This document shows positions 27,973 through 37,059 of a DNA stretch of 64,000 nucleotides, one piece after another. The first letter of the stretch is position 1. Every line of letters starts with the position of its first letter. The notes under the pieces are model-generated. The model saw nothing but the letters and a program-made list of their open reading frames with translations, made no database searches and was not told where the DNA came from. The DNA comes from DATLXU01 sp035575515. GTDB lineage: Bacteria > Acidobacteriota > Blastocatellia > UBA7656. The stretch lies in contig DATLXU010000080.1 of the NCBI GenBank assembly GCA_035575515.1, positions 1 through 64,000 of the forward strand, read 5' to 3'. Position numbers and translations under genes: made by a program.

Positions 27973-29232
27973 ATGAAATTGAGCGTGAAGCTTTCCGTTC
28001 TGTGCGCGGTCGCCGCACTCATCCCTTCCATAATAATTTCGATGATCGTGCTTGGGGGTCTTTCTTCGCGCATGCGCGCTGCGGCCATCGAGCAGATTGA
28101 AAAAGATGCGCGTGTTGCTTTCGCCATCTACGAAAAGCGGCTCGTTGAAATGAACGCGGCTGCGGCGCGGCTTGCAACCGAGATCGAGAACCGCGCGCTC
28201 GCAAGCTCCGACAGTGAAGGCGCGGCTGCGGGCGCTCGCGCGCAGCTTGAAAACCTTGTGGAGCACGCGCAGCAGGATTTCTCGCTCGATTTCATCACGG
28301 TTGCAGACGCTCAAGGGAAGATAATCGCGCAACGGCCCGTCGTGGACGATTCGCTGCTGAGGACTGAAGACAACAGTCCAATTACCAAAAAAATAATTTC
28401 GACAGGCGCTCAGCCGGAGGCTTCAGCGATTGTCGAACGCGGCGACCGCTACACGCGACTCGGGCTTGGCGAATTCATGCGCAAAGCTGGCGGCTCGACC
28501 ACTGACGAAGCATTAATGATAGAAGCGGGCGCGCCCATTTTCATAAGCGGAAAACCAGGCGGCGCGGTCATCATCGGGCAGATGCTCAACATTTACAGCA
28601 ATCCGCGCCCGCGAGCAGGCGATGATTTTCTTTCATCGCTTCAAACGCCGCTCGTTGCCGAAATACGTCAGGCACTTTATAGCAACGCGACCGACGACGC
28701 GGGCGCGCTTGTCTCTCTGAATAATAAAATAATCGCTTCGAGCATTCCTGCGTCGAGCGGTAGCACAGCGAGCGATCCGTCTGCTGTTGGCGCGACGCGG
28801 GATGCGAGCGCCAGCCATCAAGTTATCACGCAGGGCGGGCGCAGTTACATTGTCGCGTGGCAGCCTTTCAAATCAATTGATGGGACGGCTGCGGGAGCGA
28901 TTGGCGTGGCGCGGCCCGCGAGTGAGCTTGAAGGCTCGGTCGGCTCGACGCGCCTCTTGTTGTTACTTATTGGCGCGATCATCACGATTGCGGCGGGCGC
29001 AGCGGGATTCTTCTACGGTCGCTCGCTCGCTTTGCGCGTGGATGATCTGAGCGAGGCGGCCAATCGCTGGAGCGTTGGCGAGTTGAGCGCCATCGCGCGA
29101 GATCGCGACCCGATGATGTCGAGATTCATTCCGAGCTTCATCGCGCGGGATGAAATCAGCGGGCTGGCCGAGCGGCTCGAACAGATGCGCGAGAGCTTTC
29201 GCCAGGCAATAGAGCGACTGCGGAAGCGATGA
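27973..29232 (+). CDS. dCache-type sensor with HAMP domain but no output domain
   Basis: 419 residues. An N-terminal TM helix (VLCAVAALIPSIIISMIVL) is followed by an extracytoplasmic region of about 290 residues with Cache-like segments (DFITVADAQGKIIAQRP, LMIEAGAPIF, GAVIIGQMLNIYSN, GRSYIVAWQPFKSIDGTAAGAIGVARP). A second TM helix (LLLLLIGAIITIAAGAAGFFYG) and a HAMP-like segment (LRVDDLSEAANRWSVGELS) come next. It stops about 60 residues later after a helix (LAERLEQMRESFRQAIERLRKR). No methyl-accepting, kinase or cyclase domain follows, so it must signal through another protein or act as a decoy. Confidence 0.82.
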   Translation: MKLSVKLSVLCAVAALIPSIIISMIVLGGLSSRMRAAAIEQIEKDARVAFAIYEKRLVEMNAAAARLATEIENRALASSDSEGAAAGARAQLENLVEHAQQDFSLDFITVADAQGKIIAQRPVVDDSLLRTEDNSPITKKIISTGAQPEASAIVERGDRYTRLGLGEFMRKAGGSTTDEALMIEAGAPIFISGKPGGAVIIGQMLNIYSNPRPRAGDDFLSSLQTPLVAEIRQALYSNATDDAGALVSLNNKIIASSIPASSGSTASDPSAVGATRDASASHQVITQGGRSYIVAWQPFKSIDGTAAGAIGVARPASELEGSVGSTRLLLLLIGAIITIAAGAAGFFYGRSLALRVDDLSEAANRWSVGELSAIARDRDPMMSRFIPSFIARDEISGLAERLEQMRESFRQAIERLRKR

Positions 29233-29261
29233 CGATAAGCCTGATTTGAAATGAGCGATGG

Positions 29262-29286
29262 GGGCGAGCGCAATGCCCGCCCTTTT
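29262..29286 (+). terminator. terminator-like hairpin after the dCache gene
   Basis: GGGCG (29262-29266) pairs with CGCCC (29278-29282); inner GC/GC pairs close a GCAAT loop; TTTT follows. The stem contains one mismatch. Confidence 0.45.
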
Positions 29287-29322
29287 CCGGCGATGATTGA
29301 AACCGAACAGACTTCGAGCCGC

Positions 29323-29886
29323 TTACATTCCTGAGCTTGCTCCAAGCTCCTGCAATATCGAGCGCACCTTACTGGCATCTTTCATGCGCCATGCATTGGC
29401 AAGCTCAAATATCTTTGCACGCTTCGTCGCGTCATCGCCGACGGAGCATTTGGACTTCGGATCATTCCAAAGCAGGCCGTTGTTGATTATCTGTGAAGGC
29501 CGTCCCTCGTAATTTGGCAGCGGGTCGCGCGCGGCAATGCGCGCCAGCGTGTTGAGGCAGTTGTCAACCCCTGACGGCACGCCCCCTCTGAGGTCGGCGC
29601 TGGCTCGTCCGCCTCGTCGTTGGCCACGACCGCGGGGAGTAGTCGCAGGCGGCGTTGTTTCCGGCGGGGCAGTTTCGGGTGCAGCTTGCGGGGCTGGCTC
29701 TGTTTTGGCCTTAGGTGGTCTTCGCGGCCTGCGACCGCGCCGCGCGCCGCTCGTGTTTGAATTCATATTCTGCATCTGCGGTGTGCCTGTGGTCTCCTGC
29801 TGCAAGTTTGCAATTGCAAAACCTTCGAACGCGAGCGCGGCAATTGCGACAGCGACCACGCAGAAGGTCACGAATCTCGTCTTCAT
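29323..29886 (-). CDS. secreted Arg/Pro-rich protein of unknown function
   Basis: 187 residues. A signal peptide (FVTFCVVAVAIAALAFEGFAIA) is followed by a low-complexity region: RRGRRPRRPPKAKTEPAP, then repeated PETxPP and RGRGQRRGGR. The last ~75 residues look folded (DNCLNTLARIAARDPLPNYEG to KVRSILQELG), with two Cys that could form a disulfide. No known domain recognised. Convergent with the dCache gene and alone on its transcript. Confidence 0.65.
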   Translation of the reverse strand: MKTRFVTFCVVAVAIAALAFEGFAIANLQQETTGTPQMQNMNSNTSGARRGRRPRRPPKAKTEPAPQAAPETAPPETTPPATTPRGRGQRRGGRASADLRGGVPSGVDNCLNTLARIAARDPLPNYEGRPSQIINNGLLWNDPKSKCSVGDDATKRAKIFELANAWRMKDASKVRSILQELGASSGM

Positions 29887-30114
29887 AAAGAATCCTCCGT
29901 TGAGTTGTTGTGGCGCTGCGGGGCAGCGACCGGAATTAAGAGGAAAGGAAAAGATTTAGGAAGAACTGAGTTCATTACTCTCCCCGAATTTTGTCCACGT
30001 GTCGTCAATTATAGCAGCAGTTTATGAAATGACGAACGGCGAAAGCAGCTTCGCGCCGGTCAATTTCCTTTAAGCCTGAATCGCAAACGGCTCTGAGCAA
30101 ATCAGTTCCGATTG

Positions 30115-31698
30115 CTAATAGGTGTTATCGCCCCTCAACATTACAGCGGGAGTCTTCAGCATGATTTTCAGATCGAGCCAAGGCGACCAGTTCTCGATGT
30201 AGAAGACGTCGAGCCGCACCATCTCTTCAAAGTGCAACCGATTGCGCCCGCTCACCTGCCAGAGTCCAGTTATTCCGGGTCGAACGTGAAATCGCGCGCG
30301 GTGCCAGTCCTTGTAACAGCGCACCTCGTAAGGCAGCGGCGGGCGCGGTCCCACGATGCTCATATCGCCCTTGAACACATTGATTATCTGTGGCAGCTCG
30401 TCAATCGAGTAGCGGCGCATCCATCCGCCTATCTTCGTCAGTCGCGGATCGTCTTTCAGTTTCCCATAAAGTGGCTGGTCGGGCGTGCCTTGATTTGCGT
30501 CTTCGCCGTTGATCGTTCGACGCATCAACTCTCGGTGCGGGCGGTCATCAGCACCGTCGTGCATGGAGCGGAATTTCCACATCAAGAAGAGCTTACCGTC
30601 CATCCCGACTCGCTCTTGACGAAGAAAGACAGGCCCGCGCGATTCCATCTTTATCATAATCGCAAGCGCGAGCCAAAGCGGCCACGTCACAAGAAAGAGC
30701 GACGTCGAAGCTATTACATCCATGCTTCGCTTTAAGACTCGCTGCGGTCCTCGCAACGGTTCCTCGTAGAGCTTTATCATCGGCACGCTGCCGATGGTAT
30801 CTATCTCGGTCTTTCCGGGCAGGCAGTCGAACAGGTTCGGAATGACGCGATACTTGATGTGATGGTCGCGCCCGCATTCCATCAGCACTTCAAACATCTT
30901 GCCGGGATTGATGCTTGTGTCGGTTATAAGCACTTCCTCAATCCCGTACTTTTTTACAAGCTCAGGAAGATCATCGAATGCGCCGAGCTTGCGCACGCCG
31001 TAGCTGCGGACGCGCGCCGCCTCTTCGCCATTGCCAGCCGTGACCGCGCCGATTAGCCTGTAGCCAAGTCGCGGCTTCGAGGAAATCTCCGATATGCAGA
31101 CGTGCGCCATCTCGCCTGAGCCGACGACTATTGTCGGGATCAGGTTGCGCTCGTTCGTGCGATAAAGAATCTGCAATCCACGAACGACCGTGCGAGTAAT
31201 CCAGAACATCCCCGTCGAGATGAGCCAGTTATAGACGAATACCATTCGCGAGTAAGAGAAGTCTTGAAGAAAAACCAACTGCCCGTCGCGATAAGCCACG
31301 CCCTGCCGGAACAGAAACGCAATCAGGACCATAACTAGAAAGGCGAGCGTCGAGGCTTTGAAAACTTTAATGAAATCATCCGTGAATGAAAACTCGCCGC
31401 GCAGCTTGTAAAGCCCGTTTCGGCGAAGCGCCCAGATATTGACGAAGGGCGCGAAAAGCAAAAGCGTCAGGTATGGCTCGAAGCTATCATAGATGCCGAC
31501 GGGCCAGAAAGACTTTTTCTTCCAGTCGAATATCGGCGTGTCATTATGAATCTTGTAGGCGAGTACAAGCGCCAGCGCGGTGATGATCAGATCAACAAAA
31601 ACGAGCGAGGCGACTGCCGTGACGGCAGAGAATATGCTGCGGCGGCCTGCTCTGATTTTTATCGCGTGCTCGGCTACTGCGGCTGCATGTTCAGACAT
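30115..31698 (-). CDS. exopolysaccharide polyprenyl glycosylphosphotransferase (WbaP-like)
   Basis: 527 residues. Four to five N-terminal TM helices and a nucleotide-binding-like central segment (IPTIVVGSGEMAHVCISEI) are followed by the bacterial sugar-transferase domain: KRSMDVIASTSLFLVTWPLW, GPVFLRQERVGMDGKLF, MWKFRSMHDGADDR, RRYSIDELPQIINVFKGDMS and VGPRPPLPYEV. The enzyme transfers a sugar-1-phosphate to undecaprenyl phosphate and starts assembly of a surface polysaccharide. Unusually, no further polysaccharide genes follow directly; the bi-domain oxidoreductase at 32643 is the nearest likely partner. Confidence 0.95.
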   Translation of the reverse strand: MSEHAAAVAEHAIKIRAGRRSIFSAVTAVASLVFVDLIITALALVLAYKIHNDTPIFDWKKKSFWPVGIYDSFEPYLTLLLFAPFVNIWALRRNGLYKLRGEFSFTDDFIKVFKASTLAFLVMVLIAFLFRQGVAYRDGQLVFLQDFSYSRMVFVYNWLISTGMFWITRTVVRGLQILYRTNERNLIPTIVVGSGEMAHVCISEISSKPRLGYRLIGAVTAGNGEEAARVRSYGVRKLGAFDDLPELVKKYGIEEVLITDTSINPGKMFEVLMECGRDHHIKYRVIPNLFDCLPGKTEIDTIGSVPMIKLYEEPLRGPQRVLKRSMDVIASTSLFLVTWPLWLALAIMIKMESRGPVFLRQERVGMDGKLFLMWKFRSMHDGADDRPHRELMRRTINGEDANQGTPDQPLYGKLKDDPRLTKIGGWMRRYSIDELPQIINVFKGDMSIVGPRPPLPYEVRCYKDWHRARFHVRPGITGLWQVSGRNRLHFEEMVRLDVFYIENWSPWLDLKIMLKTPAVMLRGDNTY

Positions 31699-31997
31699 GT
31701 CTAATCACCAGGCTTATGAGAAAGTAACAACTCAAAGCATAAGGCATCCATGAATGAGTCCGAAGCGCGTGAGGAGTTTTGAACAAGTAAGGGCAATTTT
31801 GTATGAAAGATAGAAAGCCTGTTGGGTCTTGAAGATTGCTGATGGCCCTCTTAATCGCTCGGACTGCCACCGGTTTGGCGTTATGCATCAAGTCAATCAT
31901 CTTCCACGAATTATTAATGCCGCTTGCGCGCGCATCCACGGGCGGAGATTTTTATCTTAGTACCTGCGCAGGGAGTCCGCAAGAAAGAATCGGAATG
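31699..31997. other. 300-nt gene-free leader region of the glycosylphosphotransferase
   Basis: No supported coding frame. A minus-strand frame of 82 codons (31691-31939) overlaps the sugar-transferase start and has no ribosome-binding site or homologous look. The transcript leader and promoter of the sugar transferase must lie here. Confidence 0.4.
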
Positions 31998-32083
31998 TTC
32001 AGGGTTCTGGGTTCAGAGTTAGACTTTGAGCTTCTCACTCATACCTATACCTTTTTCAAACTCTGAACCCGGAACTCAGAACC
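31998..32083. repeat. intergenic inverted repeat, word GGTTCAGAGTT
   Basis: Left arm 31998-32020 (GGTTCTGGGTTCAGAGTT), right arm 32059-32083 (AACTCTGAACCCGGAACTC and on). Between two minus-strand genes; the right arm ends two nt from the stop codon of the DsbD-N-like gene. Same family as 61321-61440. Confidence 0.8.
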
Positions 32084-32084
32084 A

Positions 32085-32570
32085 TCACTCAACCACCTCA
32101 ATCGGGATTTCGACATCCACGGTTTGCGGGCGCAGGCAGCGCTCGTGATTGCAAGCCTGCACGGTGAGCTTGCCTTTGATTGTATGCGCGCCCGCTGCAA
32201 GCTCAGGAGTAGCGCGGGCAGTGAAGCTCAATACCGTCTTGCCTTCAAAGACAGCGAGCGGCTTGGGCGAGAATTCAAACTTACGCATCTTCGCTTTGGG
32301 ATAAACGACCGGCTCGGCCACAAGGCCCTCTAGATTTTCAATCTTAAGCTCTGTCGGTATCAGGTTTTTGTCCGGCGGGCGGTTTGAGTTTACGTGATAA
32401 CCGTCTTCGATGTTCAAAACGACTTCAATCTTGGCGTCCTCGCCGCGCTTGATCTTGTAAACCGATTCCATGGGCTGCGCTTTAACAACCGACGCCGATG
32501 TCTGAGCCGCAGCCGCCCCGCTCAAACAAACGACCGCGATGAATAAAAGAGATAGCTTCCCTCTTTTCAC
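32085..32570 (-). CDS. secreted DsbD N-terminal-domain-like protein
   Basis: 161 residues from GTG 32570, which has AAGGAGG five nt upstream. A signal peptide (KLSLLFIAVVCLSGAAAAQ) is followed by one beta-sandwich domain like DsbD-alpha: YHVNSNRPPDKNLIPTELKI, YPKAKMRKFEFSPKPLAVFEGK, and near the C-terminus KLTVQACNHERCLRPQTVDV, with the two Cys that would exchange disulfides. The membrane and thioredoxin-like parts of DsbD are absent. It probably accepts reducing equivalents in the periplasm, but its electron donor is not in the window. Confidence 0.85.
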   Translation of the reverse strand: MKRGKLSLLFIAVVCLSGAAAAQTSASVVKAQPMESVYKIKRGEDAKIEVVLNIEDGYHVNSNRPPDKNLIPTELKIENLEGLVAEPVVYPKAKMRKFEFSPKPLAVFEGKTVLSFTARATPELAAGAHTIKGKLTVQACNHERCLRPQTVDVEIPIEVVE

Positions 32571-32642
32571 ACTTACCTCCTTCACGATTGCAGAATTAAT
32601 TCTCAAATATGATAAACGATTGGCGGGAGAAGTTGCATCCTC

Positions 32643-34826
32643 TCAAGTGGCTACATCGAACGCTGCGCTCAAATCTATCGTTATGCTTGAGCCTGTGGGC
32701 GCAGATTCGACAATTGCAAACGACGCGAGGCTCGTCGCAGCAAGAGATTCGATGCTCACTGGCGCAGCCGTGCGACCACGTGCGGCATCGAAAAACGCGA
32801 TTATCTCGGCAGCGTGCCCTTTATCCTGACTCTTGCCGCCGAATTTTTCCGTCTTGCCCGCGCAAACAAGCTGGCCGCTCTTGAAATCATCAATCGTCGC
32901 AACGCTCTGATCGCAGAAAATCTCGACTCGCTCTTTCGCAACCGTCTTGTCGCCGCTCGCCGCGTAGATGATCGAAGCTATCGAGCCGTCGCTCAGGCTG
33001 ATTGACGCAACGATGCTGTCGTCAACGAGATTGCCTTTTTGCGATTGCGCCACGGCCTGAGCGCAAACGCGAGCAGGCAGCGCGTCGGTCAGGTATTGAA
33101 CGAAATCAATGAAGTGACAGACCTCGCCAACCACGCGCCCGCCGCCTTCGCTTTCATCGAGCGACCAGTGCTCTGCGGGAAGCTGGCCCGCGTTCACGCG
33201 ATAGATAATCGTCATCGGCCCGCTGCGCTTTTCAAATCGCTCTTTAATCTCGCGCGCAATTGGAGCAAAGCGGCGATTGTAGCCCACCATCAGCAGACAA
33301 TTTGAACGTCGCTGCGCTGCTATGACTTCGCGCAGCCCTTCGATGCCTATTGCCAGCGGCTTTTCGACGAACACCGCTTTGCCGCAATCGAGCGCCTCAG
33401 CCGCAAGTTGAGCGTGAGTGTCGTGGCGAGTCGCAATGAAGACGACGGGCGATTCGTCGCTTGCAAGTATCTCTTCGTAATCGGTCGTCGAAAACGAAAA
33501 CCCGAACTGCTCGGCTGTGTTCTTTGCGCTGAGTCCCGTCGCTGTTGCAACGCCGACGAGGTTAACTTTCGCCGCTCGCTTCACAATCGGCAGCAGCACC
33601 CCGCGCGCGAAATTGCCCGCGCCTATGAAGCTCACGCCAAGCTCATCGCTCGCCGCCCGCTTTGCTTGCGACGATGCGACACGCGCCGTCATCGCTTTAT
33701 CCGAACTCGGATACTCAAGCACGACGCCGCAGTATCGCTCGCCGCCTTTGTTCAAAATCAAATTGTACGCGTCCGCAGCCCGCTCAACCTTGAAGCGGTG
33801 CGTCGTTAAAATGTCGGTATTGATTTTGCCGTCGGCTACGAGCCGCAAGAACGCTTCCAGGTTCCGCTGCTCGGTCCAGCGCACGTAGCCAATAGGGTAA
33901 TCGCTTCCCTTCTCTTCGTACTCGACGTCGTAGCGGCCCGGCCCATAGGAACGCGACAGCCTCAGCTCAAGCTCTTTCGCGTAGTAGATATGTCGCGGCA
34001 CGTTCATTCCGACAAGCCCGACGACAACAACGCGGGCGCGGTCGCGCGCAATCTCGCCAGCAAGCTCAACCGGTTCGTCTGATTTCGTGCTCGCGGTTAT
34101 TAAAATGCAATCGGCCCCGCGCCCTCCTGTCACCTTCGCGCACATCTCACGCGCCTCCTCGTCGTTCGCCGCAACCGCATCCGCCCCCGATTTTTTCGCA
34201 AGCTCGCAAGCCAGCGGGTCAATATCTATTCCAATAACGAGACAGCCTGCGGCCTTGAGCAATTGAACGGTCAATTGTCCGACGAGTCCCAATCCGATGA
34301 CGGCAACCGCCTCGCCCAATCGCGCGTCGGATTGACGAACGCCCTGCATCGCTATTGCGCCGACGGTCGTGTAGCAGGCCGATTCGAGCGATGCGCTCTC
34401 AGGAATTTTTGCGCAGAGATTCTTTGGAACGAATATGACTTCGGCGTGCGAGGCGTAGCCCGCGCCCGCGCATGCGACTCGATCACCGACTTGAAACTCT
34501 TTCACGCCAAGACCAACGGCAACGACTTCGCCCGACGCGCTGTAACCGAGCGGCTTCATCTGATTGAGCCGCGCGCGAACTTTTTGATAAGTCGAGCGCA
34601 AGCCTTCGCGCTTGAATGTATCGAACACCTGACGAACGAGATCAGGTCGTTCGCGCGCTTTTCCGATGAGCGAGCTTTGCGCCGTCTCTACAATTGTGCG
34701 TTCGGTTCCCGCGCTGATGAGCGAATAAGCGGTGCGCACGAGCACGCCTCCCGGCCTGAGCGCAGGCGGCGGCAACTCTTCGACTTTCAATTCGCCTGTT
34801 CGGAAGTTTTGAACGACTTGCTTCAT
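32643..34826 (-). CDS. bi-domain oxidoreductase: zinc-type alcohol dehydrogenase fused to Gfo/Idh/MocA
   Basis: 727 residues. The first half (1-350) is a medium-chain dehydrogenase: VRTAYSLISAGTERTIVE, LGYSASGEVVAVG, VGDRVACAGAGYASHAE, and the Rossmann motif VAVIGLGLVGQLTVQLLKAAG. The second half (about 385-725) is a Gfo/Idh/MocA dehydrogenase: GVSFIGAGNFARGVLLPI, ATRHDTHAQLAAEAL, VFVEKPLA, VGYNRRFAPIAREI. This fusion is common in surface-polysaccharide loci and presumably makes or modifies a nucleotide sugar. Consistent with that, a polyprenyl sugar transferase lies two genes downstream. Confidence 0.93.
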   Translation of the reverse strand: MKQVVQNFRTGELKVEELPPPALRPGGVLVRTAYSLISAGTERTIVETAQSSLIGKARERPDLVRQVFDTFKREGLRSTYQKVRARLNQMKPLGYSASGEVVAVGLGVKEFQVGDRVACAGAGYASHAEVIFVPKNLCAKIPESASLESACYTTVGAIAMQGVRQSDARLGEAVAVIGLGLVGQLTVQLLKAAGCLVIGIDIDPLACELAKKSGADAVAANDEEAREMCAKVTGGRGADCILITASTKSDEPVELAGEIARDRARVVVVGLVGMNVPRHIYYAKELELRLSRSYGPGRYDVEYEEKGSDYPIGYVRWTEQRNLEAFLRLVADGKINTDILTTHRFKVERAADAYNLILNKGGERYCGVVLEYPSSDKAMTARVASSQAKRAASDELGVSFIGAGNFARGVLLPIVKRAAKVNLVGVATATGLSAKNTAEQFGFSFSTTDYEEILASDESPVVFIATRHDTHAQLAAEALDCGKAVFVEKPLAIGIEGLREVIAAQRRSNCLLMVGYNRRFAPIAREIKERFEKRSGPMTIIYRVNAGQLPAEHWSLDESEGGGRVVGEVCHFIDFVQYLTDALPARVCAQAVAQSQKGNLVDDSIVASISLSDGSIASIIYAASGDKTVAKERVEIFCDQSVATIDDFKSGQLVCAGKTEKFGGKSQDKGHAAEIIAFFDAARGRTAAPVSIESLAATSLASFAIVESAPTGSSITIDLSAAFDVAT

Positions 34827-34827
34827 A

Positions 34828-34915
34828 GCCAGCGGTCAGTGGTCAGCGGTCAGTCGTCAGTGATTTAATCCGGGTTGATAACTGAAAACAACCAACAACA
34901 GACCACCGACCACTG
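34828..34915. repeat. intergenic inverted repeat, word GGTCAGTGG
   Basis: Left arm 34828-34863 (GCGGTCAGTGGTCAGCGGTC and on), right arm 34901-34915 (GACCACCGACCACTG). Between two minus-strand genes, starting right at the start codon of the oxidoreductase and ending at the stop of the HTH-repeat gene. Confidence 0.75.
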
Positions 34916-34916
34916 T

Positions 34917-35873
34917 TCATATCAGCGGGTACTCGGCGCGCATCTTGTGCCTGTAGTTTTGAAGCACCTTGTGAACCTGTCGAGGGCTTACCTTGGTCAA
35001 TTGCCCCGCGATTGAATAATGCAATCCGTGCTCAGGCGGCGCGGGCGACGCGAGGTATTGCCTGTAAGCCTCAAGAATCTGCTCCTGCGCTTCGGGCGGC
35101 GGGTCGGGCACGTTCGCAAAACTGCGCTGGTCATCGTGAAGCACGTCAAGCCAGCGTAGCACCTGCCAGCGCGTCACGTAGCCGAGTTGATCGGCGATTC
35201 GCTGCGGCAGTTCGGTCAGGCGATAGCGTTGCTTCTGCAATTCATCCCAGTAGAGTTTTTCAATCTCGAAAAGCTGCTGGCGCGACGGCGTGGGCGTCGG
35301 TGATTTCTCGTATTCTGCAAGCGACCATTCGCGTATGACTTTCATCACTTGCTTGTAAGGCACACCGAGTGCGGCGCTGATTGCGCGGCGGCGACCGCCT
35401 TCGGGACGGTGGCCGCTTTCGACGAATCGCTTATACATCTCAATCGCGCGCTGCTTCTGCTCTTCGGTCATCACAGCTTTTGAAGCGAGCAGGTCGCGGA
35501 TGCAGTCGGCCACAAGCTGCCGCTTGACCCAAAGGCGATTGGCGATTTGCGAATGCACCTCTTTAGTCGCAAGCGGGCTTGCTGCAAACTCCGACTGATA
35601 GATTTCAATAATGCGCTGGCGAAGCTCCGGCGTAAGCACTGCGGTTTTTGCCGTGCGCATAGGCTTGTGCTTAGGCTCAGGCCGCGCCGCGCTCATCTGA
35701 GGCGCAGGTCGAGGCGCGACTCGCGTCACGGGTGCTGAAGCTCTTGCTTCGGCGGGTACGTGCTTGACGACGCGCTTCTTAATGCATTTCAAACAATAAG
35801 CCGCTTTCCTATCCGGTGAAAAAAAGGTCGCATTGCAAACCGTGCAGGTTCGACGAAATTTCATTCCGCTCAT
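34917..35873 (-). CDS. zinc-ribbon protein with four HTH-like repeats, unknown family
   Basis: 318 residues. The N-terminus is a zinc-binding motif (CTVCNATFFSPDRKAAYCLKC). A basic Pro/Ala linker follows. Then come four tandem units of about 50-55 residues, each with the pattern (P/T)xExxxxIxExYxxxL...I(A)xxLxVxxxQVxxxIxxx: about 82-135 (ELRQRIIEIYQSEFA to VADCIRDLLA), 137-190 (EEQKQRAIEMYKRF to YKQVMKVIREWSL), 196-250 (FEIEKLYWDELQKQRYR to RWQVLRWLD) and 262-315 (EAQEQILEAYRQYLA to RQVHKVLQNYRHKM). Each ends like a recognition helix. It may bind DNA at a repeated site. I recognise no named family. Confidence 0.75.
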   Translation of the reverse strand: MSGMKFRRTCTVCNATFFSPDRKAAYCLKCIKKRVVKHVPAEARASAPVTRVAPRPAPQMSAARPEPKHKPMRTAKTAVLTPELRQRIIEIYQSEFAASPLATKEVHSQIANRLWVKRQLVADCIRDLLASKAVMTEEQKQRAIEMYKRFVESGHRPEGGRRRAISAALGVPYKQVMKVIREWSLAEYEKSPTPTPSRQQLFEIEKLYWDELQKQRYRLTELPQRIADQLGYVTRWQVLRWLDVLHDDQRSFANVPDPPPEAQEQILEAYRQYLASPAPPEHGLHYSIAGQLTKVSPRQVHKVLQNYRHKMRAEYPLI

Positions 35874-36010
35874 AATCGTTTTCTTAGTCTAATAACCAGC
35901 CCGTTAAACTTCAACCCGTTACGGCTGATTACGTCTTTCAATAACCAATTCCATGCGCTTGCGCCGGTTACACATCATAAACAGCAGCACGCTGAAGACC
36001 TCGCCGTAGT

Positions 36011-37051
36011 TTATTCCTTCAATGTATAAGCAAGCAACACTTTCGGCATTGCTGGTAGCGGCAGCATCGCGCTTGCGCACCCCCGCTCAATTACGGAGCG
36101 CGGCATCCCGAACACAATCGCTGTCTCGTTCGACTCAGCTAGGACGTGGCCGCCCGCTCTGCACACCGCTTCCGCGCCCGCCGCGCCATCTTCGCCCATC
36201 CCTGTCAGCACAATGGCGAGCGTCTTCGCGCCAAAGATTTCCGCAGCCGATTCAAACAGTGCGTCAGCCGATGGCGAGTGAATCAGATGCGAGTTTTCAT
36301 TATTTACCTTCAACACAGCTCGCTCGTTAATTTCTTCGATTGTCGTGTCGGCCCCCGCTGGAGCGATATAGATGTGTCGCTTCCTGAGAGGCTCACGGTC
36401 GCGCGCTTCTCGCACAGTGTAGTGCGAGAGCGCGTTTAATCGCGCGGCGAATGGCGCGGTAAATCCAATGGGCATGTGCTGGACGATGATTATGGGAACG
36501 ACCAAATCTTTAGGCAAGTCCGTCACAAGCTTTTGAATAGCCGCAGGGCCGCCCGTCGAAGCCGCGACGCAAATCAATTCAACCTCAGCGCCGCGCGCAC
36601 GGGCTTCGGCCTCAAGCGCCGCAGCTTTTGCATCAGGGCTGACCGTAAAAGTAGCAGGCGCTCGCGCAATCGCAGCCTCTTCGACGCGCTCGATTATTTG
36701 CTCTTCGAGCCTCGACGTTGTGAGCGTAGCGCGCGGCGTTGGCTTCAATAAAAAATCGACCGCGCCAAGCTCAAGCGCCTTGAAGACACGGTCGCGGTCG
36801 CTGAACGAGCTGCAAACAATTATCGGCAGCGGGTGATTCGCCATCGCCCATCGCAGCACTCCGAACCCATCCATTCTCGGCATCAACAAATCCAGCAAAA
36901 CGACATCAGGCTCAAGCTCGACAATCTGCTTGATCGCAACGTCGCCGTCGTCGGCAAGCCCGGCAACAGCAAGCCGACCCGAACGCGCGAAGATGCGCGC
37001 GAAGCGCATTCGGTAATACGGCGAATCATCTACGATCAACAGACGATGCAC
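36011..37051 (-). CDS. cheB: chemotaxis protein-glutamate methylesterase CheB
   Basis: 346 residues from GTG 37051 (GAGG upstream); the longer frame would run through the intergenic repeat. A receiver domain carries Asp8, Asp9 and the phosphorylation site Asp54 (DVVLLDLLMPRMDG). A variable linker precedes the C-terminal esterase with the catalytic Ser in CVAASTGGP, His in VQHMPIGFTAPFA and Asp in LTGMGEDGAAGA. It removes methyl groups from receptors and counteracts CheR. Last gene of cheA-cheW-cheR-cheB. Confidence 0.96.
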   Translation of the reverse strand: MHRLLIVDDSPYYRMRFARIFARSGRLAVAGLADDGDVAIKQIVELEPDVVLLDLLMPRMDGFGVLRWAMANHPLPIIVCSSFSDRDRVFKALELGAVDFLLKPTPRATLTTSRLEEQIIERVEEAAIARAPATFTVSPDAKAAALEAEARARGAEVELICVAASTGGPAAIQKLVTDLPKDLVVPIIIVQHMPIGFTAPFAARLNALSHYTVREARDREPLRKRHIYIAPAGADTTIEEINERAVLKVNNENSHLIHSPSADALFESAAEIFGAKTLAIVLTGMGEDGAAGAEAVCRAGGHVLAESNETAIVFGMPRSVIERGCASAMLPLPAMPKVLLAYTLKE

Positions 37052-37059
37052 GATAACCT

